DNA from: Robiginitomaculum sp.
Lineage (GTDB): Bacteria > Pseudomonadota > Alphaproteobacteria > Caulobacterales > Maricaulaceae
Assembly: GCA_026982415.1 (NCBI GenBank)
Contig: JALSHE010000087.1
Span: 1 to 50,560 of the forward strand
Reading direction: 5' to 3'
DNA length: 50,560 nt
The notes under the pieces were generated by a model. It was not told the DNA's origin. It searched no databases and saw only the letters and a program-made list of their open reading frames with translations. This document shows, piece after piece, positions 44,211 to 50,560 of the stretch. The stretch's first letter is position 1. Every line of letters begins with the position of its first letter. Both the position numbers and the translations under genes were made by a program.

Positions 44211-44223
44211 TCATCTTTACGCT

Positions 44224-44243
44224 AAAGCCCTGTTTTGGGCTTT
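44224..44243 (+). terminator. Terminator-like hairpin between divergent genes
   Basis: AAAGCCC, TGTTTT, GGGCTTT followed by GTTTTGTTG on the plus strand: a 7-bp stem with a moderately T-rich tail. It lies upstream of both flanking genes, so if active it would act on a short leader transcript or on transcription coming from the minus-strand gene's antisense side. Confidence 0.4.
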
Positions 44244-44333
44244 GTTTTGTTGTTATGAGCGCTTGTATAGTTCATTAAGGGAAATATTAGATTAAGATGC
44301 CGCATCAAAGCTGGCACAAGATGGGGGAATACT

Positions 44334-46040
44334 GTGCAACTCGTCACACTTGACTGGATAATAATCGCTTACATCATGGCGCTCATCATTGGCGTAGGCC
44401 TTTATGTCAGCCGCCGTGCCGCGCAAAGCAGCACATCATTTTTCCTTGGTGGCCGCAATATGCCGTGGTGGTTGCTCGGTACGTCCATGGTCGCCACCAC
44501 ATTTGCCGCCGATACGCCTAACCTGGTGACAGGTCTGGTGCGTGAAAACGGTGTGGCGGGTAATTGGGGGTGGTGGGCATTTTTGATCACCGGCATGATC
44601 AGCGCATTTATCTATGCAAAGCTTTGGCGCAGGCTGGGTGTAGTCACCGATATCGAATTTTACGAACAGCGCTATAGCGGCAAGCCCGCAGCTTTCCTGC
44701 GCGGATTTCGTGCCGTCTATATCGGGGTGTTTTTCAACATTATGGTCATGGCCAATGTGACATTGGCGCTGATTAAATATGCCAATGTCCTGTTCGGTGT
44801 CTCACCAGAAATCGTCGTGCTGGTCGCCGGGTTGGTTACCATTACACTATCCGTTTCGGGCGGTTTACTCGGCGTATTAGTCACGGATTTCTTCTTGTTT
44901 ATCCTCTCCATGATTGGCGCACTTTGCGCCGCATGGTTCGCGGTCAACCATATAGATGTCGGCGGCCTAGCCGAGATGATGAACAGGCCGGAAATAGCTG
45001 ATAAGAAAAACTTTTTTCCTGATTTCTCCGACCCCAACCAATATGTACCTATCCTGCTTATCCCCCTGCTCATCCAGTGGTGGAGCGCTTGGTATCCCGG
45101 CTCTGAGCCCGGCGGCGGCGGTTATATCGCCCAGCGCATGTTGGCGGCCAAAGACGAGAAACACGCCACAGCCGCAGCCGTGTTTTTCAATGTGGCCCAT
45201 TATGCGCTGCGCCCGTGGCCTTGGATATTAGTGGCTCTGGCCTCGCTGATTGTGTTCCCAAATCTGGAAAGCATGGGCACCGCCCTGCCCCATGTTGACA
45301 AATCCCTCATCGACAATGACCTTGCCTATCCGGCTATGTTGACCTTCTTGCCCAAGGGCATATTAGGCCTCGTCGTGGCCTCCATCCTAGCCGCCTATAT
45401 TTCCACTATGTCGACCATGCTTAATCTGGGTGCGTCCTATGTGGTCAATGATGTTTACGGGCGTTTCGTCAACAAGGAAGCGTCCGAGAAACGCAAAGTC
45501 CGCGTTGGGCAATTGGTGACAGTGGCCTTGATGATTGGCGCGGCACTGCTGGCGTTGCAGCTTGAGAGCGCAACCCAAGCTTTCCGGCTACTGCTAGCCG
45601 TCGGTGCGGGTACGGGATTACTGTTCTTCCTGCGCTGGTTCTGGCCGCGCATCAATGCGTGGAGCGAAATCAGTGCAATGGTGTTGTCCTTGCTTGTGGC
45701 GTTCGGGTTTGAGTATCTGGGGCCAGAGAACATGCAAATCTGGCATAAATTCGCGCTCAGCGTCGGCGTCACCACGCTTGGCTGGATGGTCGTCACTCTA
45801 CTGACCCCGCCGACCGATGCAAACACCCTCAAAAAATTCCAGGAACGCACAAAAATCACCGAGGGCGTCAATATACGCGCCGGATTGATTGCCGCCCTAA
45901 CCGCCAGTCTTGCAGTCTACGGATTGATGTTCGCAACGGGCAGTGTTTTGTACGGTCAGGCTTTACCAGCACTCGGTTTTGGCCTAGTCAGTTTAATCAG
46001 CGGGTTTATATGTATCCGCACATACCGCAAATCAGTCTAG
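44334..46040 (+). CDS. Sodium:solute symporter family protein
   Basis: 568 residues with about 13-14 membrane helices of the SSS (LeuT-fold) family. SSTSFFLGGRNMPWWLLGTSM is the typical first block, ATTFAADTPNLVTGLVREN the unwound helix 1 region, and GLVVASILAAYISTMSTMLNLGASYVVND the conserved helix 8 Na-site segment (given here as LAAYISTMSTMLNLGAS). Substrate unknown. The start is GTG with GGGGGA six bases upstream. It lies nine bases before adhC, so the two may be co-transcribed. Confidence 0.9.
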   Translation: MQLVTLDWIIIAYIMALIIGVGLYVSRRAAQSSTSFFLGGRNMPWWLLGTSMVATTFAADTPNLVTGLVRENGVAGNWGWWAFLITGMISAFIYAKLWRRLGVVTDIEFYEQRYSGKPAAFLRGFRAVYIGVFFNIMVMANVTLALIKYANVLFGVSPEIVVLVAGLVTITLSVSGGLLGVLVTDFFLFILSMIGALCAAWFAVNHIDVGGLAEMMNRPEIADKKNFFPDFSDPNQYVPILLIPLLIQWWSAWYPGSEPGGGGYIAQRMLAAKDEKHATAAAVFFNVAHYALRPWPWILVALASLIVFPNLESMGTALPHVDKSLIDNDLAYPAMLTFLPKGILGLVVASILAAYISTMSTMLNLGASYVVNDVYGRFVNKEASEKRKVRVGQLVTVALMIGAALLALQLESATQAFRLLLAVGAGTGLLFFLRWFWPRINAWSEISAMVLSLLVAFGFEYLGPENMQIWHKFALSVGVTTLGWMVVTLLTPPTDANTLKKFQERTKITEGVNIRAGLIAALTASLAVYGLMFATGSVLYGQALPALGFGLVSLISGFICIRTYRKSV

Positions 46041-46049
46041 GAGGCCAAA

Positions 46050-47159
46050 ATGAAATCACGCGCAGCAATTGCCATCAAAGCCGGATCAAAGCTTATCATT
46101 GACGAGGTTGATGTGAGCGGCCCGCGTGACGGCGAAGTCTTGGTCGAGATTAAAGCCACAGGCATATGTCATACGGATGCGTTCACCCTATCGGGCGACG
46201 ACCCGGAAGGTGCTTTCCCGGCTATCCTCGGCCATGAGGGTGCAGGCATTGTGCAAGAAATCGGCAAAGGTGTAACCTCCCTCAAAGTCGGCGATCATGT
46301 CATCCCGCTCTATACAGCAGAATGCCGCGAATGTGATTATTGCCTGCACCCGAAAACCAATCTATGCCAAAGCGTGCGCGCCACTCAAGGCCAAGGCGTG
46401 ATGCCTGACGGCACTTCACGCTTTAGCTATAAGGGTAAGCCGGTACTGCATTATATGGGCTGTTCGACATTTTCCAACTACACGGTTCTCCCGGAAGTTT
46501 CCCTCGCTAAAATCCGCAAAGACGCCCCGTTTGACAAGGCCTGCTATATTGGTTGCGGCGTCACCACGGGTGTGGGCGCAGTGATTTATACGGCCAAGGT
46601 TGAGACGGACACGACAGCAATTGTCTTCGGACTTGGCGGCATTGGCCTCAATGTGTTGCAAGGTCTTAAAATGATCGGGGCAAGGCAAGTTATCGGGGTT
46701 GATATTAATCCGGCCAGAGAAGCTATGGCTCGCAAATTCGGCATGACAGATTTCGTCAACCCCAATGATATCAAGGGGGACTTAGTCGGGTATCTGGTCG
46801 AACTGACCGGCGGCGGCGCAGACTATACATTTGACGCCACAGGTAATGTTCAGGTTATGCGCACGGCCCTAGAAGCCTGCCACAAAGGCTGGGGCGAAAG
46901 CATTATCATCGGCGTAGCAGGCGCCGGCAAAGAAATCTCCACGAGACCGTTCCAACTGGTCACTGGCAGAAGTTGGCGCGGCACAGCCTTCGGCGGCGCC
47001 AGAGGCCGCACCGACGTACCCAGCATAGTCGACATGTATATGGACGGGCGCATCAACATAGACGACCTGATTACGCATAAAATGCCGCTGGAGGATATAA
47101 ACACGGCGTTTGATTTGATGCACAAAGGCGAGAGTATAAGGTCGGTGGTGGAGTTTTAG
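46050..47159 (+). CDS. frmA: S-(hydroxymethyl)glutathione dehydrogenase / class III alcohol dehydrogenase
   Basis: A 369-residue zinc dehydrogenase that oxidises S-hydroxymethylglutathione in formaldehyde detoxification; it can also reduce S-nitrosoglutathione. Catalytic zinc ligands are in GICHTDAFTL and AILGHEGAG; structural zinc cysteines in CRECDYCLHPKTNLC; the NAD fold is FGLGGIGLNVLQG. The class III signature GDDPEGAFP is present. A good AGGAGG site precedes the start. The partner hydrolase lies 1.3 kb downstream, separated by the parA-like gene. Confidence 0.97.
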   Translation: MKSRAAIAIKAGSKLIIDEVDVSGPRDGEVLVEIKATGICHTDAFTLSGDDPEGAFPAILGHEGAGIVQEIGKGVTSLKVGDHVIPLYTAECRECDYCLHPKTNLCQSVRATQGQGVMPDGTSRFSYKGKPVLHYMGCSTFSNYTVLPEVSLAKIRKDAPFDKACYIGCGVTTGVGAVIYTAKVETDTTAIVFGLGGIGLNVLQGLKMIGARQVIGVDINPAREAMARKFGMTDFVNPNDIKGDLVGYLVELTGGGADYTFDATGNVQVMRTALEACHKGWGESIIIGVAGAGKEISTRPFQLVTGRSWRGTAFGGARGRTDVPSIVDMYMDGRINIDDLITHKMPLEDINTAFDLMHKGESIRSVVEF

Positions 47160-47165
47160 TGGTAT

Positions 47166-48233
47166 CTACTCAATGTTTGCGACGAGTCGGCTAATATTTG
47201 GCACTTGTTTGTCCAACTGAGACTGGTTCACAGTTACTTTCCTTCCAAAAAGAGTTTTTTGGCCTGCGGTTAACCTACTAATCGGTATTCCCATCGCACC
47301 TGAAAACACTGATGCTGTGTTTGCATCATTTACTTCGTATTGAAACATACGTTTAAATTCGCGTTGTGAACGAGGAGTAGCTGCACCAGAGGGATGGATG
47401 CAGAAATTATTCGGTGATTTTTGCCAAATGCCCCAAATTTCATCTCCTATCTCATTGACAACTGTTTTAAAAGCGGATGCGGAAGAATTATTCATTTGCG
47501 TAAGCCTATTACCTATATACATATATATTTGAGGTAACGCCATTCTTTCACGAGACGAATTTAGAAAAAATTCGGATTGCTGATCCCCTGGATGTCTTAC
47601 TACCCCGTATACCAATGACAATACTGCTTTAGCCGATCGTTTTGAAGACCCATCTGCGGAAAAAGGAATTAACAGCCTTTTAGCCGCAGTAAGTGCCAAC
47701 TCTGTATAAATAGAAAAACTAGGATTACAGTCAATAAACACAGTGACATCTTCGTCCTTCCACATGGTTACTACATCATATATTAGATCTCTAATCCATA
47801 AATGAACTGCTCGCCATGCATCTTGCGGGCCAGGAAATGTTGCTCCCATTACCCGGGAGGACTGAATTTCTAACCTTTCGTCACCAACAATGAGAAATAG
47901 ATTGTCGGATATTTTCTTATTATACGTTATCACTTGCGTTGCATATTTTGCACCAGAATTGGGGGATACATATGGGCTCGTTATGCGCTCATCAATATAG
48001 CCAGATATCGTTTGGCGACTCATTCCGGGCAAAGGGGCGTGAATTTTGGCTAGGTTATTTTCACCGCGTTCCATACCGCCCAACAACATAGAGGACGAAT
48101 TAGCTTGCGGACACAAATCGACAACCAGAACTTTTTTGTCTTTGTTTTTCCAAGCATACTCTGATGCAATTTGAAAGGTTAGATAACTTTTCCCTACCCC
48201 GCCTTTATTATTCCATATAGCATATATACTCAT
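47166..48233 (-). CDS. ParA-family P-loop ATPase, orphan
   Basis: 355 residues. The deviant Walker A is NNKGGVGKSYLTFQIA near residue 8, followed by VLVVDLCPQANSSSMLL (Walker A') and VTVFIDCNPSFSIYTELAL (Walker B). The C-terminal 130 residues (from about YMYIGNRLTQMNN) are not part of ordinary ParA. No ParB or centromere-like gene is adjacent. The gene is clearly more AT-rich than its neighbours and lies on the opposite strand between frmA and the S-formylglutathione hydrolase gene. AAGGA precedes the start. It may belong to a mobile or defence gene; which one cannot be told from sequence. Confidence 0.88.
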   Translation of the reverse strand: MSIYAIWNNKGGVGKSYLTFQIASEYAWKNKDKKVLVVDLCPQANSSSMLLGGMERGENNLAKIHAPLPGMSRQTISGYIDERITSPYVSPNSGAKYATQVITYNKKISDNLFLIVGDERLEIQSSRVMGATFPGPQDAWRAVHLWIRDLIYDVVTMWKDEDVTVFIDCNPSFSIYTELALTAAKRLLIPFSADGSSKRSAKAVLSLVYGVVRHPGDQQSEFFLNSSRERMALPQIYMYIGNRLTQMNNSSASAFKTVVNEIGDEIWGIWQKSPNNFCIHPSGAATPRSQREFKRMFQYEVNDANTASVFSGAMGIPISRLTAGQKTLFGRKVTVNQSQLDKQVPNISRLVANIE

Positions 48234-48356
48234 TGATTGTCCTTACACATATTTACATTACGAATCTAATATACACTATTCATATCTACTACTGTTAGTA
48301 AAAATGATTTTTTATAACTTGCAATGACGATTACGCAAAATATAAATGAACAACCC

Positions 48357-48424
48357 CGCCCCAAGGGGCGAGGTATCAAACCATTTTATGTTTAATTTCG
48401 CCCCAAGGGACGGGGAATGAAACC
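48357..48424. repeat. Two 26-base repeats that resemble CRISPR repeats
   Basis: 48357-48382 and 48399-48424 match at 22 of 26 positions. Each has a palindromic core CGCCCCAAGGG(G/A)CG and ends in AAACC; on the minus strand they begin GGTTT(C/G)AT. The intervening 16 bases are AT-rich. This layout looks like a CRISPR repeat, but the spacing is too short for a normal spacer and only two copies are present. No cas gene is in the window. Confidence 0.5.
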
Positions 48425-48471
48425 CTCAAAAAGATTCAAAATAAGCATACCGTGCTCAATAGAAAGAAACC

Positions 48472-49311
48472 ATGACCCCAATCTCCCAAAATAAAATATT
48501 TGGCGGGACACAGTCCGTCTACTCCCACCGTTCTGATGCCAATGACTGCGATATGCGGGTGGCTGTATATTTGCCGCCGCAAGCTTTGGGCGATAACCCT
48601 GCCCCTTGCCCAGCTGTTGTTTGGTTGTCTGGGCTTACGTGTACTGAAGAGAATTTTACGGTTAAGGCCGGGGCGCAGCGGGTGGCGTCGGAGCTTGGGA
48701 TTATCTTGATTGCGCCGGATACCTCTCCGCGTGGGGACGATGTGCCTGACGATAAGAACAGCTATGATTTTGGTAAGGGTGCCGGGTTTTATCTTGACGC
48801 TACGCAAGAACCATGGGCGAATAATTATCAGATGCAGACTTATATCCGGGACGAGTTAACCGTGTGGATGCTCGCCAACTTCCCCATAGACAAAAACCGT
48901 ATCGGCATTAGCGGCCATTCTATGGGCGGACACGGCGCGATTACGCTACACCTCAAAAACCCTGATCTCTACAAAGCCTGCACAGCCTTCGCCCCCATCA
49001 CCTCCCCGTCCCAAGTCCCGTGGGGGAAAAAGGCGTTCAAGGGTTATCTGGGAGATAACGAAAACGATTGGGCGAAATATGATGCGACTGAACTAGTGCG
49101 AAGGCCAAGCAAAGCCAACATCCTAATCGACCAAGGCACAGATGATAATTTCCTAGCCGAACATTTACGCCCTGAAATATTTGTGGATGCCTGCAAAAAA
49201 TCCGGCCAAGCCACAACCTTGCGCATGCAAGAAGGCTATGACCATTCCTACTATTTCATCGCCACGTTTATAGAGGATCATTTGAGGTGGCATTTGGATG
49301 GGTTGGGGTAA
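48472..49311 (+). CDS. frmB: S-formylglutathione hydrolase
   Basis: A 279-residue esterase D-type hydrolase that releases formate and glutathione from S-formylglutathione. The opening MRVAVYLPP, GLTCTEENFTVKAG, DTSPRG and the nucleophile Ser150 in GISGHSMGGHGA are characteristic, with Asp in LIDQGTDDNF and His in EGYDHSYYFI. It completes the pathway begun by FrmA, from which it is split by the parA-like gene. Upstream is a GAAAG but no strong ribosome-binding site. Confidence 0.96.
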   Translation: MTPISQNKIFGGTQSVYSHRSDANDCDMRVAVYLPPQALGDNPAPCPAVVWLSGLTCTEENFTVKAGAQRVASELGIILIAPDTSPRGDDVPDDKNSYDFGKGAGFYLDATQEPWANNYQMQTYIRDELTVWMLANFPIDKNRIGISGHSMGGHGAITLHLKNPDLYKACTAFAPITSPSQVPWGKKAFKGYLGDNENDWAKYDATELVRRPSKANILIDQGTDDNFLAEHLRPEIFVDACKKSGQATTLRMQEGYDHSYYFIATFIEDHLRWHLDGLG

Positions 49312-49351
49312 AACCAATCTTGTAACACCAAATGAAAACTTGTTTTCATCA

Positions 49352-49497
49352 CCTCTCCTAGGGGAGAGGTCGAGCGAAGCGAGGGTGAGGGGAAATATTC
49401 TTCATATTTACTCAAATATTACGGGTAGCTAAATATCTATCATTATATCCCTCACCCGCAGTTTGCTTCGCAAACGCGTCCTCTCCCAAGGGAGTGG
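49352..49497. repeat. CTCTCC...GGGAGAGG-type inverted repeat
   Basis: The left arm CCTCTCCTAGGGGAGAGG and the following GAGCGAAGCGAGGGTGAGGG are the imperfect complement of the right arm, CCCTCACCCGCAGTTTGC and GTCCTCTCCCAAGGGAG. It occupies most of the gap between the convergent frmB and the oxidase gene. There is no coding capacity. This GAGGGTGAGGG motif is widespread in proteobacterial intergenic regions. Confidence 0.75.
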
Positions 49498-49501
49498 AAA
49501 T

Positions 49502-50560
49502 TTAAACCAACTCCGCGACAATATCAGCAAGCGCCAAACTGGCCGTTAGGCCGGGGCTTTCTATGCCGAATAGATTGACGAGGTTTGGTATGCCGTGGTC
49601 TTTGGGGCCTTGTATCATGAAATCTGCGGCGGATTCGCCTTTGGGGACGAGTTTTGGACGGACGCCTGCGTATCCCGGTTGTAGGCTGGCGTCTTTTAGG
49701 CCGGGCCAGTAATCGCGGATATCGCCGTAGAATGCCCGCGCATCACGCGGGTCGACTTCGTAGTCTATTTGGTCAATCCAGCGTACATTGGGGCCAAACC
49801 TAGCCTGCCCGCCCATGTCTAAGGTCAGATGCGTACCTAGCCCGCCGGGGACTGGGACCGGGTATATTAAGTGTGAGAACGGGGCTTTGCCGGTCATGGT
49901 GAAGTAGCACCCCTTGGCGTAATACAGTGGGGGGATTTTGTCTTTGGGGAAACCGTCTAGATTGGCACACAAATCATGCCCCCCAAGACCAGCCGCATTT
50001 ATCAGAGTTTTACAGCTGAATTGATAGCCATCTGACAGAGTAAGCTCAAACCCGTCTTCGATCACCCTCCCCTTAGCAATGGTGGTTTGCAGTACGAGCG
50101 CCCCGCCTGCATTTTCCATATCACCTTGCAAGGACAACATATAAGCATGGCTATCTATAATGCCTGTGGATGGGGAGTAGAGAGAGGCTTTGGCATTGAG
50201 CGCTGGTTCTCGGGCAAGAGTCGCTGCTTTGTCCAAAAACACCAAATCATCAACCCCGCACCGCGCGGCGCGGGATTTTATCCTATGCAGTGTATCGACT
50301 TGTGCGTCGTCGGTCGCCACAATAAGCTTGCCGCAGTTTTTGTGGGCGATACCGCGCTCATTGCAATAAGCGTAGAGTAATTCTTTGCCTGCAATACAGG
50401 CGCGGCTTTTTAGGGAATTTTCGGGGTAATAAATACCCGCATGAATGACCTCGGAATTGCGCGAGCTTGTCACCATGCCAATGCCGATTTCGGCTTCGAC
50501 GATGAGGACTTCGTGCCCCGCCAAAGCCAAAGCACGGCCAATAGCGAGGCCGATAACACC
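49502..50560 (-). CDS. FAD-dependent oxidoreductase, L-2-hydroxyglutarate oxidase (LhgO)-like (N-terminus beyond window)
   Basis: 352 codons are visible and the frame is open to the window edge; only the first 10-20 residues are missing. The FAD fold is seen as GVIGLAIGRALALAGHEVLIVEAE, then SSRNSEVIHAGIYYPENSLK, typical of the LhgO branch of the DAO family, and the C-terminal FGIESPGLTASLALADIV. It would oxidise L-2-hydroxyglutarate or a related 2-hydroxy acid to the oxo acid; glycerol-3-phosphate or other substrates cannot be ruled out. It converges with frmB. Confidence 0.9.
   Translation of the reverse strand, partial: GVIGLAIGRALALAGHEVLIVEAEIGIGMVTSSRNSEVIHAGIYYPENSLKSRACIAGKELLYAYCNERGIAHKNCGKLIVATDDAQVDTLHRIKSRAARCGVDDLVFLDKAATLAREPALNAKASLYSPSTGIIDSHAYMLSLQGDMENAGGALVLQTTIAKGRVIEDGFELTLSDGYQFSCKTLINAAGLGGHDLCANLDGFPKDKIPPLYYAKGCYFTMTGKAPFSHLIYPVPVPGGLGTHLTLDMGGQARFGPNVRWIDQIDYEVDPRDARAFYGDIRDYWPGLKDASLQPGYAGVRPKLVPKGESAADFMIQGPKDHGIPNLVNLFGIESPGLTASLALADIVAELV

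Noticed and set aside
48357-48424. A functional CRISPR array
   Set aside because: Only two copies, 42 bases apart, with four mismatches, and no cas gene in the window. Kept as a finding about repeat-like sequence only.

Overview
This window is a gene-dense chromosomal segment of an alphaproteobacterium. The synteny (ftsB, pdhA, pdhB with an N-terminal lipoyl domain, pdhC, lpdA, lipA, a Coq10/RatA protein, a CinA/PncC amidohydrolase; cysE followed by DUF3126) and the moderate GC content suggest the Caulobacterales/Maricaulales/Hyphomonadaceae side of the class. That placement is inference from gene content. No rRNA, tRNA, integrase, transposase or phage gene was seen.

Layout: 1-10.4 kb holds a pyruvate dehydrogenase and lipoate block, all on the minus strand except a partial pncC at the left edge and one acyltransferase gene wedged between lpdA and lipA. 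10.4-16 kb carries a DUF4153 membrane protein, a nickel superoxide dismutase operon (small HupE-like peptide, sodN, sodX), a basic protein of unknown function and a Deg/HtrA periplasmic protease. 16.3-25.7 kb is lipid and general metabolism: two acyl-CoA synthetases, DUF924, a DJ-1/PfpI protein, an HSL-type esterase, a PLP dehydratase, DUF3137, a DUF2145-like protein and xthA. 25.8-32.6 kb is a tightly overlapped histidine operon (TrpR-like regulator, hisG, hisD, a hisC-hisB fusion, hisH, hisA, hisF, hisIE). 32.9-34.2 kb has two divergent paralogous phosphoribosyltransferases. 34.2-40.7 kb is a six-gene MoxR/DUF58/SpoIIM/RDD/DUF4129/DUF4350 membrane cluster. 40.8-44.2 kb has a gamma-carbonic anhydrase, DUF3126, cysE, queF and another acyltransferase. 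44.3-50.6 kb has an SSS symporter and the glutathione-dependent formaldehyde detoxification pair (adhC/frmA and S-formylglutathione hydrolase), split by a foreign-looking ParA-type ATPase, and ends in a partial L-2-hydroxyglutarate oxidase-like gene.

The most distinctive property is an abundance of palindromic repeats (at least six families). Two nearly identical 84-bp copies of one lie in frame inside pdhB and pdhC, adding the same 28-residue peptide to the flexible linkers of two subunits of one complex. This resembles the Rickettsia palindromic elements that invade coding sequence. Between pdhB and pdhC, two copies of a pdhC-like start codon region are each followed by a palindromic element, as if the 5' end of pdhC had been displaced twice.

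Other points of interest are the hisC-hisB fusion, a perfect palindromic operator candidate overlapping a promoter upstream of the his regulator, a one-helix HupE-like peptide upstream of nickel SOD, an intrinsic terminator with no gene in front of it (candidate small RNA), and the ParA insertion flanked by a CRISPR-repeat-like pair.
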